DNA of 57,187 bases from the NCBI GenBank assembly GCA_964461435.1, contig CAYWUI010000018.1, positions 1 to 57,187 of the forward strand, in the 5' to 3' direction. Under the pieces are notes generated by a model, which worked only from the letters and a program-made list of their open reading frames with translations, was not told the DNA's origin and searched no databases. The stretch is from G020354785 sp964461435. Its GTDB lineage: Bacteria; Bacteroidota; Bacteroidia; Bacteroidales; UBA10428. Of this stretch, positions 1 to 9,357 are shown one piece after another. Made by a program: the position numbers and the translations under genes. Positions within the stretch are counted from its first letter, which is position 1, and each line of letters opens with the position of its first letter.

Positions 1-278
1 TCTTCCCTTATTCCACCAATATAAGTTGCATTATTCTTATTAAAAACAGTATCATAAAACAGGTACAATTTTTTATAAGTATTGGAATTGATTATCGTAT
101 CCTCACCTGGTAAAGCAAATCTTTCATAATTTGGATATTCTCCACTAAATAACGGGGGATAAAATATTTCACTCCATATTGCATTGGAATCAGGAAATGG
201 GACATATTTGTATTCCTGTAGATATCCCTTTATAGGGTAAATTGATAACATTATTAATATTATAAATTTTAGATACAT
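1..278 (-). CDS. Secreted protein, N-terminal part (cut by window edge)
   Basis: An open frame reads leftward from an ATG at 278 to the window edge with no stop, giving about 92 residues. It begins with a hydrophobic signal-peptide-like stretch (MYLKFIILIMLSIYPIKG). Then come a WSEIFY motif and a TYKKLY...YIGGIREE pattern. I recognise this pattern from Bacteroidota secreted proteins that usually end in a type IX secretion sorting domain. The C-terminus is outside the window, so the sorting signal cannot be seen. PorT at 46.9 kb shows that type IX machinery is likely present. No specific function can be assigned. Confidence 0.7.
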   Translation of the reverse strand, partial: MYLKFIILIMLSIYPIKGYLQEYKYVPFPDSNAIWSEIFYPPLFSGEYPNYERFALPGEDTIINSNTYKKLYLFYDTVFNKNNATYIGGIRE

Positions 279-575
279 TGCCTTTTTATTTTATAGGAAC
301 TGAAAAATAGTTGTTAAGACATAGATTATAAAAATTATTTAAGGACTTCTGTTATGCATATTCATTCTAAAATAATATTAAGTTGTTATATCATAGATAC
401 CCCTACACTTAGCTTAATTACTTTTAACTGCAAAAAGTAATCCTTATTAGTAAAAAAAATGAATTTTTAATTATTAAATTTTGCGAATCTTTTATTCCTA
501 TAACTTTTTTTAGTCATTTTTTTTAAATCAGTAGTTTTATCCTAAATTGATATCTAACATATTTAAGTATTGATC
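279..575. other. AT-rich intergenic region, no gene seen
   Basis: This gap separates the start of the truncated secreted protein from the stop of the symporter gene, both on the minus strand. It is very AT-rich with long T runs. I see no convincing open frame, RNA gene or strong hairpin. It probably holds the promoter of the secreted protein, but no clear TAnnTTTG element is visible. Confidence 0.5.
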
Positions 576-2357
576 TCACTCCGGAACTTCAGAATAGATT
601 ACTTTCATAGCCCCTCTGAGGAAGGCAAAGTATATTATTGCTGCCAGCAGCCATCCGGAAGCAGAAATGTAATCTTTGAATATGAGCTTGCCTGCAAAGA
701 AAAGCAGTGAATAAATCATGATAATTGAGCTTATCCAGCTCATGAATAAGGCCAGAACATATTGAGGCGTATATTTTTTTGAGAACTTTGAAAACTTTCC
801 CCAGAATCCGATTGGCCTTATTCTCCTGCAGAATCCTGTTAATACCTTATCATTGACAGGAGGGGTAAGAAATGTAACCAGTATCCATGCAACAGTTGCT
901 CCCCCGGCTATTATAAATAAGCTATCCGGGAAAGTAATTTCTGGGAAAAAGTTCAGGATATAAACCAGTATAAAAGGAACAATGGTGGCAGTAATTTCAC
1001 TCCATGCATTTATGCGCCACCAGAACCACCTGAGGATTAACACAAGTCCAGGTCCGCTGAAACATGCCAGCAGGAATTCCCATATTCCGGTAACAGATTC
1101 GAAAAAGGTAGTTACGTATAATGAAATACACATCAGCATTATTGTTATTAGTCTGCCAGCAAGCACATAATGCTTTTCTTTTTTTTCAGGATTTTTAAAT
1201 TTCTCTTCCCTGGCAATAAATCTTTTATACAGGTCATTTATCAGGAAGCTGGCTCCTGTGTTTAACTGGACAGATAATATACTAATATAGATACCAAGAA
1301 AGGATATTAACAGAAATCCTGTTAATCCGTATGGCATGTATTCATTCATAGCTTTATAACAGGCAAGTCCCTGTTCTGTTCCCGGTGTGCGGGGAAAAAG
1401 AATAATTGTTGATAGTCCGATTATTATCCAGGGCCATGGCCTGACAGCATAATTAATTACCTGGCAGATTAAAGCAGCCATAATTGATTCCTTTTCGGTC
1501 TTTACACTCATAATACGCTGTGCCATAGATCCTCCACCCCCGGGATCGTAGGCGGGGGACCAGCTTGCCCACCATTGAATTCCTACAAATGCCAGCAAGG
1601 TTGATATGGTGACAGAGAAAGTTGGGACTGATGTTCGCGCTGATGAATAAACTTTAGGAAAAAAATTCAGATAGTCAGCAGAAAGCTCATTAAGCTGAAC
1701 TTTTAAACCTGTTATTCCTGATATTTTGTAGGATGAAAGTACGGCAACAGATAAGATAACCGAGCCTGCAAAGGTTATAATAAACTGAAACAAATTTATA
1801 TAGGCTATACCTTTCAATCCTGCCAGCACAGAACATGTGACAGCTATTATCATTGCGATGATGAGATAAATATATTGCTGGGACCCAGGTATATTAAAAA
1901 ATATTTTCAGGATATTCTTCATTGCAATACTTATCCATGCGATTATTATGATATTTAAGAATAACCCGAAATACAACGATTTAAATACGCGCAAAAAACG
2001 GGCAGCTTTACCGCTGTATCTAAGTTCCACAAATTCAACTTCTGTAAGAATGCCTGCCCTTCTCCATAAATTTGCAAGGAAAAATGTGAAGAATGTCCCC
2101 CCGATCAACATACTCCACCATATCCAGTTTCCTGAAATTCCTTTCCGGTTGACATATTCTGTTATCAGGGCAGGACCGTTAATGGCAAAGGTTGTTGCAA
2201 GCATTGAAAATCCGGCAACATACCAGGGGAGATTTCTTCCGCTGAGAAAGAAATCACCAATGCTCCTGCTGCTGCTTTTTCTGAACCTGAGACAAATAAG
2301 TAAAATTATCAGAACAAATAGCGATATTACCAGCCAGTCTTTAAAACCTAAGCTCAT
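576..2357 (-). CDS. Sodium:solute symporter (SSS family)
   Basis: The 593-residue product is an integral membrane protein with about 13-14 hydrophobic segments. The N-terminal region (residues about 30-70) contains GDFFLSGRNLPWYVAGFSM and then ATTFAINGPALITEYV. This is the usual SSS-family signature around the first transmembrane helices, where the sodium-binding backbone lies. Family members couple sodium import to uptake of sugars, amino acids, organic acids or nucleosides. The substrate cannot be told from the sequence. The gene stands alone, with short gaps on either side on the minus strand. Length is normal for the family and there is no sign of damage. Confidence 0.9.
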   Translation of the reverse strand: MSLGFKDWLVISLFVLIILLICLRFRKSSSRSIGDFFLSGRNLPWYVAGFSMLATTFAINGPALITEYVNRKGISGNWIWWSMLIGGTFFTFFLANLWRRAGILTEVEFVELRYSGKAARFLRVFKSLYFGLFLNIIIIAWISIAMKNILKIFFNIPGSQQYIYLIIAMIIAVTCSVLAGLKGIAYINLFQFIITFAGSVILSVAVLSSYKISGITGLKVQLNELSADYLNFFPKVYSSARTSVPTFSVTISTLLAFVGIQWWASWSPAYDPGGGGSMAQRIMSVKTEKESIMAALICQVINYAVRPWPWIIIGLSTIILFPRTPGTEQGLACYKAMNEYMPYGLTGFLLISFLGIYISILSVQLNTGASFLINDLYKRFIAREEKFKNPEKKEKHYVLAGRLITIMLMCISLYVTTFFESVTGIWEFLLACFSGPGLVLILRWFWWRINAWSEITATIVPFILVYILNFFPEITFPDSLFIIAGGATVAWILVTFLTPPVNDKVLTGFCRRIRPIGFWGKFSKFSKKYTPQYVLALFMSWISSIIMIYSLLFFAGKLIFKDYISASGWLLAAIIYFAFLRGAMKVIYSEVPE

Positions 2358-2393
2358 AATGAGCGGAATATACGAATAAATAAACCGAAAATA

Positions 2394-3173
2394 TTAAAAT
2401 AAAATATCCCTAATCCCTAGTCCGAATAGCGCAAAGTCATATTTGACGGGGTCATTACTGTCAAACCTGCGCAGCATCTCTGTGAGTTCCTCCACGGCCA
2501 TCCAATCGTTCTGTTTCCTTTTAAGTAATCCCAGCTTTCGTGATACGGAGCCCGTATGGACATCCAGGGGTATATATAATGCTGAGCCCGGGATTTTATC
2601 CCATATGCCAAAATCCACGCCGCGCCGGTCCTTTCTGATCATCCATCTCAGGAACATATTAATACGTTTTGCAGCAGCCCTTTTACTTACATCAGAAATA
2701 TGCCTTAAAGTTCTTCCGGAAGGCGGAATTTCAAAAAATATCTTTCTGAAATCAATGATAGCATTTTTCAGGTCGCCGGATTTTATATAGCTATTTTCGA
2801 ACAGGGATTTAATACCCCCGTGGTATGTATAAATATTCTTCAGGGACTTTATGAAATAGACAGCATCAACATAGTTAAATGTTCTGTGCTTAAAATTTCT
2901 GAAATATTTATAATCACTCTCACCTGCATTTATTATAAAATCATACGGCAGGTTATCCATCAGTTGCATTAATTGAAGTCCGTTTTTTATTATTGTATTT
3001 CTTTGGCCCCAGGCAATAGTTGCCGTAAAAAATCCGGCTATTTCAATATCCTTATGATCCGCGAATTTATGGGGAACACTTATAGGATCAGTTTCAATAA
3101 ATTCAGGCCTGTTATACTGATCGTATTTTTCGTCCAGGAATTCTTTTATGTCAGTCTGATATTTTTCCGTCAT
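2394..3173 (-). CDS. TIGR02757 (DUF2400) family protein
   Basis: The 259-residue soluble protein has the features of the TIGR02757 family: an N-terminal KEFLDEKYDQYNRPEFIETD segment, a TATIAWGQRNTI motif near residue 50, and a C-terminal part with a YIPLDVHTGSVSRKLGLL motif. The DVHT segment recalls HhH-GPD DNA glycosylase-like folds, but biochemical function is not established to my knowledge. Its start overlaps the end of the upstream lolD-like gene by 23 bp, so the two are probably cotranscribed and translationally coupled. No signal peptide is visible. Confidence 0.85.
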   Translation of the reverse strand: MTEKYQTDIKEFLDEKYDQYNRPEFIETDPISVPHKFADHKDIEIAGFFTATIAWGQRNTIIKNGLQLMQLMDNLPYDFIINAGESDYKYFRNFKHRTFNYVDAVYFIKSLKNIYTYHGGIKSLFENSYIKSGDLKNAIIDFRKIFFEIPPSGRTLRHISDVSKRAAAKRINMFLRWMIRKDRRGVDFGIWDKIPGSALYIPLDVHTGSVSRKLGLLKRKQNDWMAVEELTEMLRRFDSNDPVKYDFALFGLGIRDILF

Positions 3174-3804
3174 CTATTATTAACATTCTATCAGACATAT
3201 TTGCCAGTTCTTTGTCGTGGGTAGCAATTACGATTGTCTGATTATATTTGTCCCTGAGTGAAAAGAACAGATTATGCAGTTCCTTTTTATTTTTTGTATC
3301 GAGATTTCCTGACGGTTCATCGGCCAGAATAACATCAGGATTGTTTATTAAGGCACGTGCAACAGCCACCCTTTGTTGTTCACCGCCGGAGAGTTCATTA
3401 GGTTTATGGTCGAGCCTGTCTTCAAGATTCAGGAATCTCAGAATTTCCCTGGCTTTTGCTTCCGCTGTCTGCCTCGGCATTTTCCCAACAAAGGCCGGAA
3501 TGCAAACATTTTCAAGAGCAGTAAATTCAGGCAGTAAATGATGAAACTGGAAAACAAATCCGATATGTTTATTTCTGAATTTAGCCAGTTGTTTATCTTT
3601 CAATTTAATGACATCGGTGTTATTCACAATAATTAAACCTGAATTGGGCTTCAGCAAAGTTCCGATTATTTGGAGCAGGGTAGTTTTACCGGCACCACTG
3701 GCGCCCATAACAGCCACTATTTCACCTTTTTCTATTTTTAAGTTGATACCTTTCAAAACCTGCAGGGTGCCAAAATATTTTGTTATGTTTTCAACTTCTA
3801 TCAC
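3151..3804 (-). CDS. ABC transporter ATP-binding protein, LolD/MacB-type
   Basis: This is an ATPase subunit of about 217 residues. It has a Walker A (GASGAGKTTLL), an ABC signature (LSGGEQQRVAVARAL), a Walker B followed by the D-loop (VILADEPSGNLD) and a switch His (ATHDKEL). It resembles LolD or MacB-type ATPases that work with FtsX-like permeases in lipoprotein release or export. No partner permease gene is adjacent. An ATG-initiated frame exists up to 3849, but a GTG at 3804 places the start just before IEVENITKYF, the normal N-terminus. That GTG overlaps the TGA of the upstream antiporter gene (GTGA), which favours it as the true start through coupling. Confidence 0.88.
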   Translation of the reverse strand: MIEVENITKYFGTLQVLKGINLKIEKGEIVAVMGASGAGKTTLLQIIGTLLKPNSGLIIVNNTDVIKLKDKQLAKFRNKHIGFVFQFHHLLPEFTALENVCIPAFVGKMPRQTAEAKAREILRFLNLEDRLDHKPNELSGGEQQRVAVARALINNPDVILADEPSGNLDTKNKKELHNLFFSLRDKYNQTIVIATHDKELANMSDRMLIIDDGKISD

Positions 3805-4757
3805 TTTTCCAAAGAATTTGTTATAAATAGCCAATAAATATATATACAATATATTGCAAATAAAATAATTCCTTTCAGGCGTGTTAATTTACCTCCTTTC
3901 AGAGGCAGCATGAACAGGAACAGAATAACTGAAATACCCAGCATCCAGAGTATATCAGTTTTCAGTTTCATTTCGTGTGCTATGGATATGGGAGTTATTA
4001 TGCTTGCTATGCCCAGGACACCCAGAATATTGAAAATATTTGAGCCTATGATATTGCCAATTGAAATATCCATTTCTTTCCTGAAAGCAGCAATTATTGA
4101 AGTTGCGAGCTCAGGAACACTTGTGCCAAAAGCTATCAGGGATATGGATATTACTCTTTTTTCAATACCCAGACTGTCGGCAATATTTGCAGCGCTGTCT
4201 ACAAGCAAATAAGATCCAATTCCCAGTCCGGCCGATGACAAAATAATTATAACCAATGCCAGGCCAAGCGATAAGTGAGCCTGTATTTTTTTTTCGTTTT
4301 CAAATTCATAATCTTTACCTGAGTAAAAAAAGGTAAGAAACAAATAAATGTTCAGGAATACTAAAAATACCAGTCCCTCCCAGAATTTTAGAAATCCGTT
4401 TAAGATGAAAATATAGAATAATATGCTTGCTGCCATCATAACAGGCCAGTTAAATTTGGTAGCATTGGCTTTGACAGTTATAGGGAATATGATTGATGTT
4501 ATCCCCAGTACCAGTGCAATATTGGCAATATTTGAGCCGATAACGTTTCCGACCGAAATAGCACCTTTATCTTTCAGTGCGGCGATAACGCTAACAAACA
4601 GTTCCGGTGCGGACGTGCCGAAAGATACCAGGGTAACCCCTATAACAAGCCTGGAAACCTTATAGCGGTTAGCCAGTGAAACACTTCCCCTGATTAAATA
4701 ATTTCCGCTATATAGAAGTATTACAAAACCTGCAATTAAATAAAAATAATATTCCAT
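3801..4757 (-). CDS. Calcium/sodium antiporter (CaCA family, YrbG-like)
   Basis: The 318-residue membrane protein is an internal duplication. Each half carries an alpha-repeat: GVTLVSFGTSAPELFVSV with GNVIGSNIANIALVLG in the first half, and ISLIAFGTSVPELATSI with GNIIGSNIFNILGVLG in the second. These GTSxPE and GSNIxN motifs form the ion-binding site of CaCA exchangers. About ten hydrophobic helices are expected in the inner membrane. It likely extrudes Ca2+ in exchange for Na+ or H+. The gene is followed, with overlapping stop and start, by the LolD-like ATPase, although a functional link is not obvious. Confidence 0.92.
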   Translation of the reverse strand: MEYYFYLIAGFVILLYSGNYLIRGSVSLANRYKVSRLVIGVTLVSFGTSAPELFVSVIAALKDKGAISVGNVIGSNIANIALVLGITSIIFPITVKANATKFNWPVMMAASILFYIFILNGFLKFWEGLVFLVFLNIYLFLTFFYSGKDYEFENEKKIQAHLSLGLALVIIILSSAGLGIGSYLLVDSAANIADSLGIEKRVISISLIAFGTSVPELATSIIAAFRKEMDISIGNIIGSNIFNILGVLGIASIITPISIAHEMKLKTDILWMLGISVILFLFMLPLKGGKLTRLKGIILFAIYCIYIYWLFITNSLEK

Positions 4758-4813
4758 ATATTGTTAAGGAGTGTTCTTAAATAAATGAAATTATAATTGC
4801 AAAGGGAAAGGTA

Positions 4814-5041
4814 TTAACCACCTGTTATGTTATCTTTCATTTTCTTTATATCCTTTTCTAATTCGCTTGTTTCTTCATTGATTTCTTTCTTGATATCTTC
4901 AGTGGCTTTTCTGAACTCGCGCATTCCTTTGCCTATTCCCCTGGCAAATTCAGGGATTTTCTTTGATCCGAACAATAATAAAACTACAAGCAAAATAACA
5001 ATAATTTCGGGGCCACTAATGAATAAAAGGATAAAATTCAT
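4814..5041 (-). CDS. tatA: Twin-arginine translocase subunit TatA/E
   Basis: The 75-residue protein has a single N-terminal membrane helix (about residues 1-22), the FGxKKIPEFARGIGKGMREF hinge and amphipathic helix typical of TatA/E, and a charged acidic-basic tail. TatA oligomers form the protein-conducting element for folded Tat substrates. No tatC is in the window, so the partner must be elsewhere. The gene follows secDF on the same strand but is separated from it by an intrinsic terminator, and has its own candidate promoter. Confidence 0.93.
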   Translation of the reverse strand: MNFILLFISGPEIIVILLVVLLLFGSKKIPEFARGIGKGMREFRKATEDIKKEINEETSELEKDIKKMKDNITGG

Positions 5042-5060
5042 ATACTTTTAAAATATTCCA

Positions 5061-5089
5061 CAAATATAATAAAAAAGCCCTATCTCAAA
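5061..5089 (-). promoter_or_regulatory. Candidate tatA promoter
   Basis: On the minus strand TATATTTG (complement of 5061-5068) matches the Bacteroidota -7 element, about 20 bp before the tatA start. A TTTG (complement of 5086-5089) lies 17 bp upstream instead of the ideal 19, inside the loop of the secDF terminator. Inference from motif match only. Confidence 0.4.
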
Positions 5090-5101
5090 TGAGACAGGAC
5101 T
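5071..5101 (-). terminator. Intrinsic terminator of secDF
   Basis: Read on the minus strand, AGTCCTGTCTC pairs with GAGATAGGGCT across an ATTT loop (11 pairs, two of them G-U), followed directly by six T residues. It lies 20 bp after the secDF stop and before tatA. Confidence 0.8.
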
Positions 5102-5120
5102 GCGTATATATTAATTAAAA

Positions 5121-8100
5121 TTATGTTTTTCTTTTTGCGCTGAGGACCCTTCCCGATTCACCACGCCTTATAGTATCATAAACCAGGGGTGTTGCGATAA
5201 AAACTGAAGAGTATGTACCTACAACAATACCTACAAGCAACGCAAAAGTGAATCCTTTAATGCTTTCGCCGCCGAAGACAAAAATAGTCAATAAAACAAT
5301 AAATGTACTCATTGAAGTATTAAATGTCCGGCTTAAAGTGCTGTTAAGGGCCATATTCATAATTTCCGGCATTTCCCTTTTCCTGAATTCTCTCAGATAT
5401 TCCCTTATCCTGTCAAAAACAACGACCGTATCATTGACGGAGTAACCGACTACAGTAAGTATAGCCGCTATAAATGTCTGGTCAATCTCAAGTGAGAATG
5501 GCATTATTCCATAGAACAGGGAAAACAATCCCAGGATAAGCAATGAATCATGGATTAGTGCCGCCACGGCACCCATTCCGAATTGCCAGTTCCTGAATCT
5601 AAATAAAATATAGAGAAACATGAATACAAGGGCAAAAAAGATTGCAACAACTGCCTGCCGTTTAATATCGTCTGCAATTGTTGGTCCTACCTTTTGCGTA
5701 CCCTGCCAGTTTTTGGTGTTAAAGTCCTCGAAGGATACACTATCCCCCAACATGGGCTTTAATCCTGCATACAGTTTTTTCTGAATTTCTTCATCTATTC
5801 CCGGATCATCATCATTAATCTTATACTGAGTGGAAATTCTGACTTTGTGTTGAGAGCCAAACATAATAACCTGTGGCCTTTCTCCAAGTTCATTTTCAAG
5901 TGCTGTGGCAACCTCAGTATTTTTGACAGGTTTATCGAATTCAATAATATAGTTTCTTCCTCCTGTAAAGTCAACTCCCTGGTCGAGGCCCCTGTATATG
6001 AGGGAACCTATTCCAATTACTATTAAAGTCAAAGAAATAATATAATAAGGTTTTCTGTTTCCTATGAAATCTATATTTATATTCTTAAATGCACCTTCAG
6101 TAAATCTTGTAGCAAATGTAATTCTGTTTGCACCTCTTTTCAGGTACATCTCGAATATAAGGCGTGTTATGAATATAGCGGAAAAAAGAGATGTGCATAT
6201 ACCAATTACAAGAGTAGTTGCAAATCCTTTAATCGGACCTGTTCCAACCAGCAACAATATTACGCCCGTTATGCCGGTAGTTAAATTTGAATCGATAATT
6301 GCTGAATATGCATTTTTATAACCATCTGAAATTGCCAGTTTGATACCTTTGCCGGCTGCCACCTCCTCCCTTATTCGTTCATAAATCAATACATTGGCGT
6401 CAACTGACATACCTATTGTCAGCACTATACCCGCTATTCCGGGTAATGTCAACGCTGCCTGCAGGGAAGCAAGCACTCCGATAATAAAGAACATGTTCGC
6501 CAGCAGGGCTATATCAGCAATCAGACCCGCTCTATGGCTATAATAAAAAATCATGTATGCCAGGATAACAATGAATGCTATAATAAATGAAATTAAACCT
6601 GAACGAATTGAATCCTTCCCTAATGATGGTCCTATTATTTCTTCCTGTACAATTTTGCAGGGAGCAGGAAGAGTACCTGACTTTAAGAGGTTAGCAAGGT
6701 CCTGGGCTTCACTAACGGAGACACCCGTAATCCTTGAACTGCCCGTATTTATTTCTTCAGAAACCCTTGGATCGGAAAATACAAGATTATCCATTGATAT
6801 GGCGACAACCCTTCCGACATTGTCCCTTGTCATTTTGGCCCAGTCTTTGGTTCCCTCACTGTTCATAGTCATAAGCACTTCAGCAGTTCCCCTTATATCA
6901 TCAAAGCTCTCCCTGGCGCCTGTAATAACATCGCCATTTAGCGGAGCCCGGCCATCCCTTGTATTAGCTTTAATCGCGTGCATATAGTATATGTCGGACT
7001 CATATTTGTTATCAGGATCTTCGGCAGGTTTTGCTGACCAGAAGTATCTGAAATTTTGAGGGAATACACCTTTTTCCATTGCCAGCCTCATATAAAGTCC
7101 AACCTTGGCGGTATCGTATTTAAAAGCCCACCCGATTCTACAGCCTGGTATAAGTTGCTGATCTCTCGTGATATAAGGATAAAGCAAAGTAAACAGCGGG
7201 TAATCTTCCCTCTCCTCGAGAGAATCAATTGCTGATGAATCGGCTTGTTTTATCTGTGATAGTATTGACTCAGCTCCCTCACTTTGAAGGCTGTCGATAT
7301 CTGATAATAATGAAGGGACTTTTTCATCTTTAAGCTTTTTGGAACCCGGCAGCGGTGATTCAGGTTTTTTAGTACTTTTATCTTCCTTAAGAGTAGTCTC
7401 TTCGGCCAGCCTCTTTTTTTCATCCAGATATGCCTTAACAACTTTGTTTGCATTAAGAAGACTCTCATATACTTCACTATTTTCATATGTGGCCCAGAAT
7501 TCAAGATTGGCAGTTCCCTGCAATAATTTTCTTATCCTGTCCTTCTCTTCCACTCCGGGCAGTTCAACAAGGATCCTTTCACCTCCTTCAAGTTTCTGAA
7601 CATTAGGCTGCACTACTCCGAAATGGTCAATTCTTGTACGAATGATATTATATGAATTTTCAATGGCATCATTAGTTTCTTCTCTTATGGCATCCAATAC
7701 CTTATCGTTATCCGAATTATAATCTATCCTGTCTTTGAGGCTATAGAGAAACAAAGCTGCCAGCCTTCCATGCGGATTTATTTCTTCAAATGCCTTGCCG
7801 AACAAGGAGACAAAATCCTCATTTGTTTCGAGCTGCCATTTTTTGGCCAGTGCAATAGCTTTATTAAAGGTAGTGTCTTTGCTGTAATTAGCGAGGGATT
7901 TTATGACGTCAGATACAGAAACTTCAAGAATTACATTCATCCCGCCACGCAAATCCAGGCCAAGGTTTATTTCTCTTTCCTGGCATTCCCTGTATGTATA
8001 TTTTTTTAGTCCGAGAAAATTATATATATATTTTTTTTTGGCAATAGAATCAATATAATGATCTTCCATTGCCGGATCTTTTTTTTCTATAGCAAATTTT

Positions 8101-8207
8101 TTTGCACGTTTTTTTATCAGGTTGGTTTTAAAGGTAAACGATAACTGGTAAATACATGCAAGAGCAAGTACAATAGCTAATGCCCATATAGCTCCTTTAG
8201 TTCGCAT
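5121..8207 (-). CDS. secDF: Protein translocase SecD/SecF fusion
   Basis: The 1028-residue protein joins SecD and SecF in one chain, as is usual in Bacteroidota. The SecD part has the ECQEREINLGLDLRGGMNVIL motif near the first membrane segment, a large periplasmic P1 region with a charged low-complexity insert (about residues 255-310), and the helices with GIVLTIGMSVDANVLIYERI. The SecF part starts near residue 690 and includes GLDQGVDFTGGRNYII and the VVGYSVNDTVVVFDRIRE helix with its conserved Asp. It sits in the inner membrane and uses proton flow to pull exported proteins outward after SecYEG. The gene is intact and monocistronic, with its own promoter and terminator. Confidence 0.95.
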   Translation of the reverse strand: MRTKGAIWALAIVLALACIYQLSFTFKTNLIKKRAKKFAIEKKDPAMEDHYIDSIAKKKYIYNFLGLKKYTYRECQEREINLGLDLRGGMNVILEVSVSDVIKSLANYSKDTTFNKAIALAKKWQLETNEDFVSLFGKAFEEINPHGRLAALFLYSLKDRIDYNSDNDKVLDAIREETNDAIENSYNIIRTRIDHFGVVQPNVQKLEGGERILVELPGVEEKDRIRKLLQGTANLEFWATYENSEVYESLLNANKVVKAYLDEKKRLAEETTLKEDKSTKKPESPLPGSKKLKDEKVPSLLSDIDSLQSEGAESILSQIKQADSSAIDSLEEREDYPLFTLLYPYITRDQQLIPGCRIGWAFKYDTAKVGLYMRLAMEKGVFPQNFRYFWSAKPAEDPDNKYESDIYYMHAIKANTRDGRAPLNGDVITGARESFDDIRGTAEVLMTMNSEGTKDWAKMTRDNVGRVVAISMDNLVFSDPRVSEEINTGSSRITGVSVSEAQDLANLLKSGTLPAPCKIVQEEIIGPSLGKDSIRSGLISFIIAFIVILAYMIFYYSHRAGLIADIALLANMFFIIGVLASLQAALTLPGIAGIVLTIGMSVDANVLIYERIREEVAAGKGIKLAISDGYKNAYSAIIDSNLTTGITGVILLLVGTGPIKGFATTLVIGICTSLFSAIFITRLIFEMYLKRGANRITFATRFTEGAFKNINIDFIGNRKPYYIISLTLIVIGIGSLIYRGLDQGVDFTGGRNYIIEFDKPVKNTEVATALENELGERPQVIMFGSQHKVRISTQYKINDDDPGIDEEIQKKLYAGLKPMLGDSVSFEDFNTKNWQGTQKVGPTIADDIKRQAVVAIFFALVFMFLYILFRFRNWQFGMGAVAALIHDSLLILGLFSLFYGIMPFSLEIDQTFIAAILTVVGYSVNDTVVVFDRIREYLREFRKREMPEIMNMALNSTLSRTFNTSMSTFIVLLTIFVFGGESIKGFTFALLVGIVVGTYSSVFIATPLVYDTIRRGESGRVLSAKRKT

Positions 8208-8254
8208 TTTGGTTTGATTTTATAATTTTAATGCCGTCTTGTCAAATAGTGGCG

Positions 8255-8285
8255 CAAATATATTAAAATTTTCATTCGTTTAAAA
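8255..8285 (-). promoter_or_regulatory. Candidate secDF promoter
   Basis: On the minus strand TATATTTG (complement of 8255-8262) fits the -7 element, with TTTT (complement of 8282-8285) 19 bp upstream in the -33 position. The ATG of secDF is about 48 bp downstream. Confidence 0.5.
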
Positions 8286-8321
8286 TTTTATAATTATTTA
8301 AAAATAAATTAATTAAAAATT

Positions 8322-8413
8322 TGAGAACGAATGCAACCACTCGCTTTGCTCGTTCTCACATAAATTTATTTTAATCGTGCTTTTTTGAGAACTTATGATT
8401 AAAAAAATTTATG
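8322..8413. repeat. Compound palindromic element upstream of secDF
   Basis: Two inverted repeats lie side by side in the 326-bp gap between secDF and the MORN lipoprotein. The first has perfect arms TGAGAACGA (8322-8330) and TCGTTCTCA (8350-8358), with an inner GCAA/TTGC pair offset by a two-base bulge. The second has arms of 17-18 bases (8359-8376 and 8397-8413) differing by a one-base length change in an A run. The first hairpin is GC-richer than its surroundings and contains a CTCGCTTTGCTCG core like dispersed palindromic repeats in other genomes. I did not find a second copy in the window. The rest of the gap is plain AT-rich sequence. Confidence 0.55.
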
Positions 8414-8533
8414 TTCGTTTCATAAGAAAATAAATGATTATACTTAATGATAATTAATAACACTAAATATTTAATTAATTTTGATATTTAAATAATTAGT
8501 AGTATTACTTATGTTGATACCACCAAGTTTTTA

Positions 8534-9355
8534 ATGAACTGCAGAATGAAAATAATTCTAGTAATTCCAATAATGTTATGCCTGGTAATTTCTTCATGCA
8601 GAAACTCAGGTTCCGGTAAAAATAAGAAGAATTCAGATGAGGATATCAGAATTGTAAGGGAGTTTTTTTCAAATGGCAAAGTTAAGGCGGAAATATCTGT
8701 GAAAGATAATAAGCGTAATGGCATAACAAAGAACTACAGCATTGAGGGCAGGTTGCTTTCAGCTGTAAATTTTGTTAATGGTAAAAAAGAAGGGAAAGCC
8801 GCAAATTATTATTCTTCAGGTAAGGTACATTCTACAATTATGTATAAGAATGGAGTAAGAGAAGGGGATGCTGTATGGTATTATGAAAATGGCAATCCGT
8901 ATACCATAAATCCTTTTTTTAATAATAAGTTAAATGGTATTCAGAAAAAGTATTATGAAAATGGCAAATTGCAGGCAGAAATACCTTTTAAAGATGATCA
9001 GCCGGGGGTTGGTCTTAAGGAGTATACCGTTGAAGGCAAATTGATAACAGGCTACCCTGCAATAATTATTAGGGAGATTAACCAGATTGCTACAGCAGAC
9101 AGGTTTATTTTAAATATTTATTTATCCAGGCGCTTAAGCGATGTTCATTTTTATTTGGATGATTTGGATTCGGGGAAATATCTTAAAAAGTACATGTACG
9201 AGATACCTGCCGAAAACGGGGTGGCGACGAGAGTATATGACGTTCCTCAAGGATATGTAAAATTTCAGAAAATAAATATTATTGCCAGGGCAAGGACCGG
9301 ACTTGGAAATCCTTACTTAACGCAAAGGACTTATAACCTTGCCATGCAACATTAA
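8534..9355 (+). CDS. MORN/YwqK-repeat lipoprotein
   Basis: The 273-residue protein starts with a lipoprotein signal (hydrophobic run ending LVISSC). An alternative start at 8546 (MKIILVIP...) would give a tidier signal. Residues about 40-170 form four to five repeats of the type YYENGKLxxEIPFKDxxxNG, which are MORN-variant repeats of the family annotated as YwqK antitoxin. The C-terminal 90 residues are a different domain that I do not recognise. No toxin gene is adjacent, so the antitoxin label should not be taken as function. Likely a lipoprotein of the outer or inner membrane facing the periplasm. Confidence 0.75.
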   Translation: MNCRMKIILVIPIMLCLVISSCRNSGSGKNKKNSDEDIRIVREFFSNGKVKAEISVKDNKRNGITKNYSIEGRLLSAVNFVNGKKEGKAANYYSSGKVHSTIMYKNGVREGDAVWYYENGNPYTINPFFNNKLNGIQKKYYENGKLQAEIPFKDDQPGVGLKEYTVEGKLITGYPAIIIREINQIATADRFILNIYLSRRLSDVHFYLDDLDSGKYLKKYMYEIPAENGVATRVYDVPQGYVKFQKINIIARARTGLGNPYLTQRTYNLAMQH

Positions 9356-9357
9356 AA

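Noticed and set aside
1948..2379. Antisense ORF of 143 codons within the symporter gene
   Set aside because: It has no recognisable domain and low-complexity composition mirrors the hydrophobic gene on the other strand. Similar shadows occur opposite secDF (6553-6987) and nfeD (25037-25513).
8534..9355. Toxin-antitoxin system based on the YwqK label
   Set aside because: No toxin gene is adjacent and the repeats are general MORN-type repeats in a lipoprotein.
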